64,000 nt of DNA from Afipia sp. (lineage in GTDB: Bacteria > Pseudomonadota > Alphaproteobacteria > Rhizobiales > Xanthobacteraceae). The notes under the pieces are model-generated. The model did not search any database. It was given only the letters and a program-made list of their open reading frames with translations, and had not been told where the DNA came from. Position numbers and translations under genes: made by a program. Location: NCBI GenBank assembly GCA_024508675.1, contig JANINQ010000005.1:1-64000 (forward strand), read 5' to 3'. Position 1 is the first letter of the stretch, and each line of letters opens with the position of its first letter. Shown here piece after piece: positions 7,250 through 15,487 of the stretch.

Positions 7250-7527
7250 GCTGTCATCCATCGAGGCTCGAAAGTGTTTGCACCTCTGGCTGACGATCAC
7301 GCTGCATAAATATCGCGCGTGATTTTTCTTCCCGTCGTCCCGCTTTCACCTCGGAAGTTCGGCGTGGTGGCGTCGTGGGCATACTGAACATATTCCTATA
7401 TCAGTTGAATATCAGGCGCGAGGTATCGAATGGGTATCTTCCGGCGTGTGACGCGAAGGCCTAAACCCATGCCCTCAAAAATTCCCCGCAATGCTGGAAC
7501 GATTTAGCGTTCCGTGGTTGGTACACG

Positions 7528-8001
7528 ATGACAGACAGCATCATCGCCCACCGCTCCATCCGCTCCCGCACGTCAAAATGCGCCCATGTCATCGAACGCC
7601 TCGGCCTTGCGATGGCGGGAGGATCGTGCGGCCTGTTCGTGGCCGCCCATGTCTCGACCTCACGCGTCGATGCGCTGGGTTCCATCAGCATGAGTCTGGC
7701 GCTCATGATCCTTGGCGCCATCGGCTTTTATCTCGGCATCGACGTACCGCCTCACCGCTCCGCGCGGCTCCATCTGACCGGTACTCACGCCGGCGAAGAT
7801 CCTCCCACGACTGATCCGGTCGAACTGCTCAGTTCGGCCGGAACCTTTCTCGCCGCTGCGTCAGCCTTCCTGTCGGTTTACGCGATTGTGACGGACGCCG
7901 AGACATCAGCGACGGCATCCTCCCTGCTCACGCTCGGCTGGCTGCTCGGCGTGACAATCCAGATCGTCGCGGGCACCACCGCACGCATGCGGAAAACCTG
8001 A
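7528..8001 (+). CDS. Integral membrane protein, 157 aa, unknown function
   Basis: Four likely transmembrane segments: about residues 27-45 (GLAMAGGSCGLFVAAHV), 52-71 (ISMSLALMILGAIGFYLGI), 105-124 (AGTFLAAASAFLSVYAIV) and 132-150 (LLTLGWLLGVTIQIVAG). The N-terminal 25 residues and the 72-104 loop are polar. It stands alone on the plus strand between a terminator and convergent genes. No recognised domain; the start could be a few codons off because no strong ribosome binding site is visible. Confidence 0.6.
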   Translation: MTDSIIAHRSIRSRTSKCAHVIERLGLAMAGGSCGLFVAAHVSTSRVDALGSISMSLALMILGAIGFYLGIDVPPHRSARLHLTGTHAGEDPPTTDPVELLSSAGTFLAAASAFLSVYAIVTDAETSATASSLLTLGWLLGVTIQIVAGTTARMRKT

Positions 8002-8020
8002 GAGAATTTTAGCGAAAATG

Positions 8021-8257
8021 TTACGGCAATTTCTCGCGGCTGGGCGGCGGCGTGTCGGCCTTGATCATGACAGCAGCATCAAGGGCCTCGCGCTGCTTCT
8101 TCAGCGCTTCATCGCGCGCCTTCGCGCATCGCGCCTTGTCATAAGGCATCGGCTGCTTCGGCCCGATCCGCTCGACGCGCGACACCATCTGCTGTGGCAT
8201 GTGACTGCCATCTGACATTGGCTGGATGATCATGGGAGGCGGCTTGCGTGATGGCAT
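8021..8257 (-). CDS. Small hypothetical protein, 78 aa
   Basis: A soluble-looking small protein (MPSRKPPPMIIQPMSDGSHM at the N-terminus) with a Lys/Ala/Arg-rich helical middle (KARCAKARDEALKKQREALD) and a Pro-rich end. The open frame extends to 8353, but the N-terminal extension has no typical composition. No clear ribosome binding site supports any of the candidate starts at 8257, 8233 or 8215. Its reading frame is clean and no competing frame fits, but this could be a chance frame. Confidence 0.4.
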   Translation of the reverse strand: MPSRKPPPMIIQPMSDGSHMPQQMVSRVERIGPKQPMPYDKARCAKARDEALKKQREALDAAVMIKADTPPPSREKLP

Positions 8258-8356
8258 GCACGATAAACGCGCAGACTGCCTAATTGTTTCCTGGAACAAA
8301 TCACCAAAATGCCGCGGCGAATTGGACAGACATACTGACCGGGAAAAACACAAACG

Positions 8357-8992
8357 TCAGTGCGGCCCTTCCCGCTCGTAGATGAACTTCGGCATTTCCC
8401 ATTTGTAGCGGATCGCCAGCAAACGGAACGTCAGACCGAACGCCACCGAGCCGATCACGACCGCGACATGCTCGGTGCCGAAATGCGTGAACGCGACATA
8501 GATCGCGCCGGTGAGCAACGACACGCTGGCGTAAAGCTCGCTGCGGAACAGCAGCGGTATCTCGGTGCAGAGAATATCGCGCAGCACGCCGCCGGCGCAT
8601 CCGGTGATCATGCCCGCCACCACAACGATGGTCAGCGGCTGGTCCATGCTCATGGCGACGCTGCAGCCAATGATCGTAAAGACCACAAGCCCGATCGCAT
8701 CGAGCACCAGAAAGAGCATGTGAAAGCGATGCACCACGCGCGCCAGCGCGATGGTAAGCAGCGCCGCGCCGCCGGTGAGAAACAGCAGCATCGGATGTTT
8801 CACCCACAGCAGCGGATAATGCCCGAGCAACACATCGCGCAGCGAGCCGCCGCCAAGCGCAGTGACGCAGCCGAGCATGGCGACGCCGAACCAGTCCATC
8901 TTGCGCCGACCGGCGGCCAGCGCTGCCGTCATAGCCTCGGCGACCATGGCGAACAGACCGAAGATGAAAAGAACTGATTCTGCGGGCTCCAT
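8357..8992 (-). CDS. Trimeric intracellular cation channel family (UPF0126) membrane protein
   Basis: 211 residues from ATG 8992 (MEPAESVLFIFGLFAMVAEA), the normal length for YadS/YicG-type UPF0126 proteins. Two homologous three-helix halves are visible, each with the family signature GGxxRD: GGGSLRDVLLGHYPLLW (about residues 47-63) and GCAGGVLRDILCTEIPLL (about 131-148). Seven hydrophobic segments are expected. Prokaryotic members of this family are reported to be cation channels; a role in glycine uptake has been suggested for some. The frame continues upstream to 9145, but that part translates the palindromic repeat and was excluded. Confidence 0.88.
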   Translation of the reverse strand: MEPAESVLFIFGLFAMVAEAMTAALAAGRRKMDWFGVAMLGCVTALGGGSLRDVLLGHYPLLWVKHPMLLFLTGGAALLTIALARVVHRFHMLFLVLDAIGLVVFTIIGCSVAMSMDQPLTIVVVAGMITGCAGGVLRDILCTEIPLLFRSELYASVSLLTGAIYVAFTHFGTEHVAVVIGSVAFGLTFRLLAIRYKWEMPKFIYEREGPH

Positions 8993-9041
8993 GAAGGAGG
9001 CGTAGCACAGGGCCGAGTGTTCTCCACCATCAACGTAACCC

Positions 9042-9192
9042 ATCCCTCCCCCTTGTGGGGAGGGTGGCATGTTGCGAGCGCAGCGAACAACATGTCGGGT
9101 GGGGGGTATGGCGCCGCACGCGGCCCCTGCGACACGCTCTGTCACCCCACCCGGCCGGCTACGCCGTCCACCCTCCCCATCAAGGGGAGGGA
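9042..9192. repeat. GC-rich palindromic intergenic repeat (type 3)
   Basis: Two arms in inverted orientation. The left arm starts CCCTCCCCCTTGTGGGGAGG and continues to GTCGGGTGGGG (9044-9105). The right arm reads CACCCCACCCGG (9143-9154) to CACCCTCCCCATCAAGGGGA (9169-9188). Each arm also contains its own small palindrome. Composition and form match a dispersed repeat that is very abundant in Bradyrhizobium-group genomes, located between genes. It separates the UPF0126 gene from the gene ending at 9207. Confidence 0.7.
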
Positions 9193-9206
9193 AAGAAGGG
9201 CGCAGG

Positions 9207-9518
9207 CTAACCCGGCCAGCTTTCCGCCTGCACCATGATGTCGCGCGAGCGCTTCACATCCGGCCAGTCGCGGTCGAAATCGCGGATCAGCCGCTTCATC
9301 TCCTCCCCGCCCACCGCAGCATCGAGCGATGCGCGGTCGGGAAATTCATACATTGCCAGATGTACGGCAGGATCGTTGGCGAGCCAGTAGCGCCACGCGC
9401 GCTTGCAGCCGAACGACTTCACCGCATCCGGCAAATGCTCGCGCGAATACCACGCATCGAATGCAGCGCGTTTTGATTCATCGGGGACAGCGGCGCGGAC
9501 AACGAAGATGTGGGGCAT
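9207..9518 (-). CDS. DUF4286-like small dimeric alpha/beta barrel protein, 103 aa
   Basis: Start chosen at ATG 9518 (MPHIFVVRAAVPDESKRAAF); a TTG four codons upstream overlaps the stop of the preceding gene. The pattern VVRA..PDESKRAAFDAWYSREHLPDA resembles DUF4286 and related ferredoxin-like proteins in which a W-Y/H-xEHLPD segment follows the first strand. Such proteins are usually small dimers, and no reaction is established. The membrane-protein gene 9527-9880 ends 8 bp upstream, so the two may be co-transcribed even though their base composition differs. Confidence 0.7.
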   Translation of the reverse strand: MPHIFVVRAAVPDESKRAAFDAWYSREHLPDAVKSFGCKRAWRYWLANDPAVHLAMYEFPDRASLDAAVGGEEMKRLIRDFDRDWPDVKRSRDIMVQAESWPG

Positions 9519-9526
9519 GGGACCGA

Positions 9527-9880
9527 TCAATTAAACAGCCGCAAGAAAAGCTGAGCACGAAACTGTGCATAATCCAGCACTATGTGAAGCAAGGATGGCC
9601 TCTGAATTACGAGAAACACCGCGACAAACGCAACTAGTAACAACAAAGCCAAAGGATAGAATCTGCGATTACGCTCCAGCCATAGGGACAAGAAGGCAAA
9701 GACCGAAATCAAAATACCTGGAGAAATAAGCATTAGAGTTTTTATCCAAAAACCAACCTTCACATTTGGTGCACCCAGAAAACTCCCAAGTAGAAAACTA
9801 AAAAAGGGCCACGAACCGATCTCTAGCCCGACGACAACCAGCATCAAGGCTATCGCGCCAACTCTCGAAAAATTATCCAT
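9527..9880 (-). CDS. Small membrane protein, 117 aa, from a locally AT-richer gene
   Basis: Three hydrophobic segments can be seen: about residues 8-36 (GAIALMLVVVGLEI and WPFFSFLLGSFLG), 48-67 (TLMLISPGILISVFAFLSLW) and 74-96 (FYPLALLLLVAFVAVFLVI). It ends with a Leu/Phe-rich amphipathic stretch. The base composition is clearly less GC-rich than the genes on either side, with more A/T-ending codons, which suggests acquisition from elsewhere. Charged residues are few and lie between the helices (ERNRR). No family recognised. Confidence 0.6.
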   Translation of the reverse strand: MDNFSRVGAIALMLVVVGLEIGSWPFFSFLLGSFLGAPNVKVGFWIKTLMLISPGILISVFAFLSLWLERNRRFYPLALLLLVAFVAVFLVIQRPSLLHIVLDYAQFRAQLFLRLFN

Positions 9881-9955
9881 CGAACCTACTGGAAATCATC
9901 GAACTAGTACCGGAGGTAACCGATGAGAACTTGGCGCGCTTAAACCTCCGCTCTA

Positions 9956-11488
9956 TCACAACGGAATGTTGTCGTGCTTCTTCATCGGCACATCGACGTG
10001 CTTTTCCTTGAGCATGGCGAGCGCGCGGGCGATGCGCTTGCGGGTCGAGTGCGGCATGATCACGTCGTCGATATAGCCGCGCTCGGCGGCAACGAACGGT
10101 GACAGGAAGCGGTCTTCGTATTCCTTGGTGCGCGCGGCGATCTTGTCCGCGTCGCCGATGTCCTGCCGGAAGATGATCTCCACCGCGCCCTTCGCGCCCA
10201 TCACCGCGATCTGCGCCGTCGGCCAGGCGTAGTTCATGTCCGCGCCGATTTCCTTCGAGGCCATCACGTCAAACGCGCCACCATAGGCCTTGCGCGTGAT
10301 CACCGTCACCAGCGGCACCGTGCACTGGCTGTAGGCGAACAAGAGCTTCGCGCCGTGCTTGATCAGGCCGCCGTATTCCTGCGCGGTGCCCGGCAAAAAG
10401 CCCGGCACGTCCACGAAGGTGACAATCGGAATGTTGAAGGCATCACAAAAACGGACAAACCGCGCGGCCTTGCGCGAGGCGTCAGAGTCCAGCACGCCCG
10501 CCAGCACCATCGGCTGGTTGGCAACGAAGCCCACGGTCTTGCCTGCGATGCGGCCAAAGCCGGTGACGATGTTCTTCGCGAACGTGTCGGCGAGTTCGAA
10601 GAAATCGCCCTCGTCCACCACCTTCAGGATCAGTTCCTTGATGTCGTAAGGCTGGTTCGGATTTTCCGGCACCAGCGTATCGAGCGAGTCTTCCGTGCGC
10701 TCGATGTCGTCGAAGCTCGGCCATTCCGGCACACCTGCGGTGTTGTTGCTGGGCAGGAAATCCAGCAGGCGGCGCATCTGCAAAAGCGTCGTCACGTCGT
10801 TGTCGAAGGCGCCGTCGGCGATGGAGGAGCGAGTCGCATGCACGCTCGCGCCGCCGAGCTCTTCCGCCGTGACGACTTCGTTGGTCACGGTCTTCACAAC
10901 GTCGGGGCCGGTGACGAACATGTAGCTGGTGTTCTTCACCATGAAGATGAAGTCGGTCATCGCCGGCGAATAGACGTCGCCGCCCGCGCACGGCCCCATG
11001 ATGACGCTGATCTGCGGGATGACACCCGAGGCCTGCACATTGCGGCGGAACACATAGGAGTAACCGGCCAGCGCCGCGACGCCTTCCTGAATGCGCGCCC
11101 CGCCCGCGTCGTAAAGACCGACGATCGGCGCGCGCGCCTTCAGCGCCATGTCCTGCAGCTTGGTGATCTTGAGCGCGTGGGTTTCCGACAGCGAGCCGCC
11201 GAACACGGTGAAGTCCTTGGCGAACACGAAGGTCTTGCGGCCGTTGACCGTGCCCCAGCCAGTGACCACGCCGTCACCCGGGATCTTGGTCTTTTCCATG
11301 CCGAACTCGACCGAGCGATGCTCGACGAACATGTCGAATTCCTCGAACGAGCCCTTGTCCAGCAGCAGCTCGATGCGCTCGCGGGCCGTCAACTTGCCGC
11401 GGGCATGCTGCGCCTCGATGCGCTTGTCGCCGCCGCCCTTCTTGGCTCCGGCGCGGCGTTCATCGAGTGCTTCGAGGATATGCTTCAT
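9956..11488 (-). CDS. pccB: Propionyl-CoA carboxylase beta subunit (acyl-CoA carboxylase carboxyltransferase)
   Basis: 510 residues from ATG 11488 ([20 protein letters not shown]), the normal length for PccB. The longer frame to 11620 has an atypical Arg/Pro-rich extension. Carboxyltransferase signatures: [20 protein letters not shown] (about 125-144), the oxyanion-forming [18 protein letters not shown] (about 164-181), [18 protein letters not shown] (about 364-381) and [18 protein letters not shown] (about 405-422). The enzyme transfers carboxyl from biotin to propionyl-CoA, giving methylmalonyl-CoA, in propionate and odd-chain/branched amino acid catabolism. No alpha (biotin carboxylase) subunit gene lies nearby. 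A 9-bp GC palindrome sits in the leader at 11512-11531. Confidence 0.95.
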   Translation of the reverse strand: MKHILEALDERRAGAKKGGGDKRIEAQHARGKLTARERIELLLDKGSFEEFDMFVEHRSVEFGMEKTKIPGDGVVTGWGTVNGRKTFVFAKDFTVFGGSLSETHALKITKLQDMALKARAPIVGLYDAGGARIQEGVAALAGYSYVFRRNVQASGVIPQISVIMGPCAGGDVYSPAMTDFIFMVKNTSYMFVTGPDVVKTVTNEVVTAEELGGASVHATRSSIADGAFDNDVTTLLQMRRLLDFLPSNNTAGVPEWPSFDDIERTEDSLDTLVPENPNQPYDIKELILKVVDEGDFFELADTFAKNIVTGFGRIAGKTVGFVANQPMVLAGVLDSDASRKAARFVRFCDAFNIPIVTFVDVPGFLPGTAQEYGGLIKHGAKLLFAYSQCTVPLVTVITRKAYGGAFDVMASKEIGADMNYAWPTAQIAVMGAKGAVEIIFRQDIGDADKIAARTKEYEDRFLSPFVAAERGYIDDVIMPHSTRKRIARALAMLKEKHVDVPMKKHDNIPL

Positions 11489-11661
11489 GGATTTCGCCCC
11501 AGCGTCTTTGGACCGGCGGCGAGCCGCCGGTGATGGATCATTGGCGGCGGTTCTAGCACGCTGTTTGGGCGGGGGAAAATGGCCCTGCCGCCTCGAAAAT
11601 GGCGGGTCCGGGTGGCCCATGGCGCGTGCTAAAAGGCACTCTTTACAGGGGATTCGCGGCC

Positions 11662-12069
11662 ATGACCGATTTCACCACCACCCCCGCCCCGGGCGGCGCC
11701 ACCGGCGGGGTCCGCACCCTGCTGCGGCTGGAGGGCCTGGCGCTGGCTGTCGCCTGCATGGTTTTCTACAGCTACTTCGAAGGCTCGTGGTGGATGTTCG
11801 CGCTGCTGCTAGTGGTGCCGGACCTGAGCTTCCTCGGCTATCTCGCCGGCCCGCGCGTGGGCGCTGCCGTCTACAACGCTGCCCATGCCGCGATCCTGCC
11901 GATGCTGCTCGGCATCTTCGCGATGGTTACGTCTTCCGCGCTGGCGATGCACCTGTCGCTGATCTGGTGCGCGCATATCGGCTTCGACCGCGCGCTCGGC
12001 TACGGCCTGAAATACAACGCAGGATTTTCTTTCACACATCTGGGACGGATCGGGAAGGACGCGCGGTAA
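11662..12069 (+). CDS. DUF4260 family membrane protein
   Basis: 135 residues from ATG 11662 ([20 protein letters not shown]), with AGGGG in the expected region; the upstream extension to 11599 overlaps the pccB leader. The protein has the DUF4260 pattern: [20 protein letters not shown], the charged-Gly loop [21 protein letters not shown] and the C-terminal [22 protein letters not shown]. Four transmembrane helices are likely. Members are typically lone small inner-membrane proteins with no known role. A palindromic repeat lies directly downstream. Confidence 0.85.
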   Translation: MTDFTTTPAPGGATGGVRTLLRLEGLALAVACMVFYSYFEGSWWMFALLLVVPDLSFLGYLAGPRVGAAVYNAAHAAILPMLLGIFAMVTSSALAMHLSLIWCAHIGFDRALGYGLKYNAGFSFTHLGRIGKDAR

Positions 12070-12115
12070 TCCAAACTTTCGACCCTCCTGCGCGAGGGGA
12101 TCGCTCCATAAGTTC

Positions 12116-12202
12116 GTCATGGCCGGGCTTGTCCCGGCCATCCACGTCTTTCTGAAATATCCAAAAGAGACGTGGATCACCGGGACAAGCCCGGTGATGA
12201 CG
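12116..12202. repeat. Bradyrhizobium-type palindromic repeat (type 2, copy 1)
   Basis: A long imperfect inverted repeat of 87 bp. The left arm holds GTCATGGCCGGGCTTGTCCC followed by GGCCATCCACGTCTTT. The right arm holds AAAGAGACGTGGATCACCGG followed by GACAAGCCCGGTGATGAC. Each arm is itself a palindrome around GGGCTTGTCCC or GGGACAAGCCC. It sits between convergent genes. A diverged copy lies at 39007-39102 in the ribosomal operon. Confidence 0.75.
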
Positions 12203-12221
12203 ATGGAGAGATCGCGACGAA

Positions 12222-13559
12222 TCACGCCAGCGTTTCATCCAGCCAGTCGAAGATACGAGCAAACGCCAGACGGCTTGCGCCGACCTGACAATGCGCGCCC
12301 GCGCCTTCGGCGTTTGAGAAGTGGATCATGGTCTTGCGGCAGGTCAGGTGATCGAACAGCTTCTGCGGCTGGCCCTTGAAGAACAGATCGTCTTCCGGGT
12401 CCAGCACCAGCGTCGGGCAACTGATCTTTTCCGCGATACCGTCCTTCACATTGAAATCGATCGCCCTGGCGAAATAGCCGCGCGGCGTCTTGGCACCGGT
12501 AGCGTACATTCCATGGGTGATGGCCCACCGAGAAGTCGGCGACGCCTTCATCGCCCCTTCCAGCGCGCGGTCGATCTCGGGCGCCTGCTCGGCGCGCAGC
12601 GCGGCATCGAATGCGGCCTGCTTCTCCGGCGGCACGCGGGCTGCGGCCCTGTGCACCTCGCCGTAGTCGTAGAGACCATCGTTCGCGACCAGCGCCGCGA
12701 TGCGCTTCTCGAAGGCCGCCGCGCGCGGCGCCAGCACGCCGCCGAGGCTGATGCCCATGTAAGCGATCTTTTTCGGATCGATCCCCGGCTGCTTCAGCGC
12801 GAAGTCCACCACCGGCGTGACGACCTTTTCCCAGTCCGGACGGAACACCAGACCTTCGCGGTGCAGAGGGCCGTATTGGCCCGGCCCGTCGAAGGCCAGA
12901 ACATTGTAGCCGCGCTCGACAGCGGCGCGCGCGCCGGAGACGTGCATCTCCTCGGCCGATCCGTCGAAGCCGGTATGCATGATCAGCGTCGGGCGCGGAC
13001 GGCCCGAGTCATCGACCAGATGCAGATAGCCCGGCAGCGTGGTGGTCTCGTACGGAATCTCCACAGGCCTGATCGGCTGGTCGTGCAGCGCCGCGCTCTG
13101 CTTGTAAGTCTCCACCGACAATTTGTAGGCGCGCGTGACCCGCGGGTCTTTCGGGTTGGCGTGGAGAAAGAACTCCGAACAGAAGTAATAGGTGCTGGCG
13201 CGCAGAAAGCTATCGCGGGCGCTGACGCGATGGCCGCGCGCGAGCTGATCGGTCCCCTCCTTGGCGACCTTGTCGGCGGTCGCGTTCCATTCGTCGTACC
13301 AGCTATCGTAATCCCCGGCCTTGATCCGCGACGACGTCGACAGAACCTCGCCGAACAGCGAGCCACCGTATTCCGCCGCGCCGAACACCCGCTGGGTCTC
13401 GAACCAGAACTGGACGTCGTCCGGGAACAGCGGCGGCTTGGCTGCCGAGGGTTTCGGCGCGGCTGCGACGGCGGGCGGCGGGGTCTGGGCGGCGGCAAAG
13501 GTGCTGGTGGCGACAGTGGCGAGCGAAATTCCGAGTTCCAAAAGCGTTCTGCGATCCAT
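12222..13559 (-). CDS. Exported alpha/beta hydrolase (dihydroxypseudooxynicotine hydrolase-like)
   Basis: 445 residues with an N-terminal signal (MDRRTLLELGISLATVATST, cleavage near AAA-QT; the RR makes a Tat route possible). An all-helical lid/N-domain (about residues 45-175) precedes an alpha/beta hydrolase core. The nucleophile elbow is YMGISLGGVLAPRA (Ser near residue 270), the acid is in LDPEDDLFF and the His in EGAGAHCQVG near the C-terminus. This is the layout of the 2,6-dihydroxypseudooxynicotine hydrolase group of C-C bond hydrolases and related esterases. GGAGG precedes the ATG. Divergent from the TetR gene across a palindrome, so it is probably TetR-controlled. Compare 28646-29845. 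Confidence 0.88.
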   Translation of the reverse strand: MDRRTLLELGISLATVATSTFAAAQTPPPAVAAAPKPSAAKPPLFPDDVQFWFETQRVFGAAEYGGSLFGEVLSTSSRIKAGDYDSWYDEWNATADKVAKEGTDQLARGHRVSARDSFLRASTYYFCSEFFLHANPKDPRVTRAYKLSVETYKQSAALHDQPIRPVEIPYETTTLPGYLHLVDDSGRPRPTLIMHTGFDGSAEEMHVSGARAAVERGYNVLAFDGPGQYGPLHREGLVFRPDWEKVVTPVVDFALKQPGIDPKKIAYMGISLGGVLAPRAAAFEKRIAALVANDGLYDYGEVHRAAARVPPEKQAAFDAALRAEQAPEIDRALEGAMKASPTSRWAITHGMYATGAKTPRGYFARAIDFNVKDGIAEKISCPTLVLDPEDDLFFKGQPQKLFDHLTCRKTMIHFSNAEGAGAHCQVGASRLAFARIFDWLDETLA

Positions 13560-13613
13560 TGGGAGCCTCCAAATTGTTTATTGGCGCCCGCTACAATGGC
13601 ATGTGAAAACTAC

Positions 13614-13635
13614 TAACGCAAATTAACTTGCATTA
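13614..13635. promoter_or_regulatory. Candidate TetR-family operator
   Basis: A 22-bp inverted repeat with half-sites TAACGCAA and TTGCATTA around ATTAAC; 18 of 22 positions are symmetric. It lies 9 bp before the TetR start codon and 54 bp before the hydrolase start codon, where repression of both genes is easily pictured. Confidence 0.6.
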
Positions 13636-13644
13636 AGGAAGGCC

Positions 13645-14205
13645 ATGACGGGGACAACCCGGCCCGGCGGACGGACCGCCCGGACCAAGGAAGCGGTCTT
13701 TAAAGCCGTCGCCGCCCTGATCGCAGAGCGCGGATACGGCAACATCGCCATGACCGACATCGCCGAGCGCGCCGGGGTCGCGGCCACGAGCCTGTATCGC
13801 CGCTGGGGCGATGTGCGCCTTCTGGTGCTGGAAGTGGCGGTGGAAGACCTGATGCGCGAACGCCCCCTGCCCGACACCGGATCGCTGCGCGGCGACCTGA
13901 TCGCCTGGGGCCGCTCGATTGCCGCAGGCCTCGCGAGCCGCGAAGGCTCGTCGTTCTTCCGTGCACTGGTCGCAACCATGATGCCCGCAGGCACCGACGA
14001 GTCAGCCCGCTCCGCGGTGCTCACGCCGCGCAGCAAGCAGATCTCGACCATGCTGGCGCGCGCCCGCGAGCGTAAAGAGAAAACGCCATCGACGTCCGAC
14101 GTGCTGGATCACCTGCTTGCGCCGCTCTATGTGCGCGCGCTGTTCGGCGCGCCCGCCGATGAAGCCTTTGCCGAAAGTCTGGTTGAGCGGCTGCTGACCA
14201 GATAG
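13645..14205 (+). CDS. TetR/AcrR-family transcriptional regulator
   Basis: 186 residues. The N-terminal helix-turn-helix is clear: RTKEAVFKAVAALIAERGYG, then MTDIAERAGVAATSLYRRWG (about residues 35-54) as the recognition part. The C-terminal ligand-binding domain contains conserved FFRALVATMMPAGTDE and TSDVLDHLLAPLYVRALFGA, as in the AcrR-like group. It is divergent from the alpha/beta hydrolase gene with an operator candidate in between, consistent with a local repressor responding to that enzyme's substrate or product. AAGGAAGG precedes the ATG. Confidence 0.92.
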   Translation: MTGTTRPGGRTARTKEAVFKAVAALIAERGYGNIAMTDIAERAGVAATSLYRRWGDVRLLVLEVAVEDLMRERPLPDTGSLRGDLIAWGRSIAAGLASREGSSFFRALVATMMPAGTDESARSAVLTPRSKQISTMLARARERKEKTPSTSDVLDHLLAPLYVRALFGAPADEAFAESLVERLLTR

Positions 14206-14245
14206 GATTCGCGCGTAACATTCACGCGCACTGAAAGATCAGGTC

Positions 14246-14542
14246 ATGCTGTTTCTTGTCATCTCCGAACCCAGACCCGAGCGCCCGTCCGATGTCGCCA
14301 AGGCGCGGCAGGGTTTCTGGCCATGGATGGAAACCTATCAGGCGCAGGGAACCTGCAAGCACATCTATCCGCGCGTCGGGCGCGGCGCGGTGGCGATCTT
14401 CGATGTGGAGAGCAACGAGGTGTTGCACCGGATTCTGAACGAATGGGCGGACATCATCCCTGCCCGCTTCGATACCTATCCGCTGGTCGATCTCGCCGCG
14501 ACCAAGGCCGTACTGGCCGCGCAGGTGAAGGGGAAGGGCTGA
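14246..14542 (+). CDS. Muconolactone isomerase-like / DUF3303-like small protein, 98 aa
   Basis: MLFLVISEPRPERPSDVAKA begins a ferredoxin-like fold of the size of muconolactone delta-isomerase and DUF3303 proteins: beta strand, helix (ARQGFWPWMETYQAQG), strand (KHIYPRVGRGAVAIFDV), helix (NEVLHRILNEWADI) and the typical RFDTYPLVDL strand. Residues needed for muconolactone isomerisation cannot be confirmed. It lies 40 bp after the TetR gene on the same strand and may be read with it. Function open. Confidence 0.65.
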   Translation: MLFLVISEPRPERPSDVAKARQGFWPWMETYQAQGTCKHIYPRVGRGAVAIFDVESNEVLHRILNEWADIIPARFDTYPLVDLAATKAVLAAQVKGKG

Positions 14543-14562
14543 ATTCTCTGCCCGCTTCCGTG

Positions 14563-14994
14563 CTACGCACCGTCCTCCCTTTGTGACTGCCCCTTCAAGC
14601 CGCCGATGCATTTTATCGCAAAAACGACCAACCCAACCACCAAAACGGCTACTGAGATCATTCCCACGATTGTGGCTAGCCACCATGCCCAATCACCATG
14701 CCCGACCGAATTCGTTTCGAACACATAGAGCTGTACCGTGAAATAAACTCGTCCGAAAAAGATCGCCAAAATGAAAGCTGCGTAACTTGCGACAAGAGGA
14801 CAGACATCTCTAAATAGAACGAGAACAATGGCTGGAGATAACCAGACAGAGAAATTTACGAGAGCAAATGTGTAGTTTCCTACCGGATGACTTTGATAGG
14901 CCATTCCAAAAACTGAAAAAGCGTGCACAACAGACAGCACAAGAGCTGCGGTCCGACACCGTCCACGAGCGCTCGATTGTTTCTCATCCTGCAA
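14563..14994 (-). CDS. Integral membrane protein, about 143 aa, AT-richer gene
   Basis: No ATG fits at the N-terminus; I chose TTG 14994 (reading LQDEKQSSARGRCRTAALVL) because AGGAAGG lies 10 bases upstream and because it starts 16 bp after the stop of the preceding gene. Four hydrophobic segments follow, including ALVLSVVHAFSVFGMAY, FSVWLSPAIVLVLF, VASYAAFILAIFFGRVYF and LATIVGMISVAVLVVGLVVF. The coding sequence is visibly poorer in GC than its neighbours, hinting at recent acquisition. The start is uncertain and no family is recognised. Confidence 0.5.
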   Translation of the reverse strand: MQDEKQSSARGRCRTAALVLSVVHAFSVFGMAYQSHPVGNYTFALVNFSVWLSPAIVLVLFRDVCPLVASYAAFILAIFFGRVYFTVQLYVFETNSVGHGDWAWWLATIVGMISVAVLVVGLVVFAIKCIGGLKGQSQREDGA

Positions 14995-15010
14995 AACTAT
15001 CGGGCCTTCC

Positions 15011-15412
15011 TCACGCCTTCGGCGGGCGGCTCGGCACAAAGTAGCTCGACTTGTGCACCACCTTGCCGTCGCGCAGCGTGATGACGTCAACCAGTTCCAT
15101 CACAACAGGCGTGCCGTCCGGCTTCGTTGCCGTGATGATCGATTCCGAAACGAAATGATCGTCGCTGCCATGAAGCGACACCGGCTCGAACTTTATGCCT
15201 GGCAATCCGGAAATGTCCTTGCCAAACTGCTCGGCCACGACGTCCTTGCCCTTGTAGATCTTCGGATTGCCGTGGCGCTGGTAGCTGGTGTCATCCACAT
15301 GAAACGCCATGATCGCCGCGACATCGTGCGAATTCCACGCCGCGCTGTAACGCTCGGCAAGATCACGCCATGACGAAGCGGATGAAATTTTTGCAGCGGC
15401 TGAGGACGACAT
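15011..15412 (-). CDS. SnoaL-like / NTF2-fold protein (nuclear transport factor 2 family), 133 aa
   Basis: Start placed at ATG 15412 (MSSSAAAKISSASSWRDLAE), with AGGGAG just upstream; an ATG six codons earlier is possible. The cone-shaped NTF2/SnoaL fold is suggested by LAERYSAAWNSHDVAAIMAF (about 19-38), GHPNPKIYKG-like YKGKDVVAEQFGKDI, FEPVSLHGSDDHFVSESIIT, and the terminal MELVDVITLRDGKVVHKSSY. Members include ketosteroid isomerases, cyclases and lumazine-type proteins, and the ligand cannot be predicted. The AT-rich membrane-protein gene follows 16 bp downstream. Confidence 0.82.
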   Translation of the reverse strand: MSSSAAAKISSASSWRDLAERYSAAWNSHDVAAIMAFHVDDTSYQRHGNPKIYKGKDVVAEQFGKDISGLPGIKFEPVSLHGSDDHFVSESIITATKPDGTPVVMELVDVITLRDGKVVHKSSYFVPSRPPKA

Positions 15413-15487
15413 GCGAAGCTCCCTGAACATAAGTTGTTGCGGAAAGCCTAGCGTGTTTCAGGCAGGCGCGAAACCGGGCACCTTGCG

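Noticed and set aside
8360-8977. Plus-strand 205-residue open frame rich in Gln, Arg and His
   Set aside because: Shadow of the UPF0126 membrane protein gene; composition is typical of antisense frames in high-GC genomes.
10355-11533. 392-residue plus-strand frame across pccB
   Set aside because: Antisense of a well-supported carboxyltransferase gene; no independent motifs.
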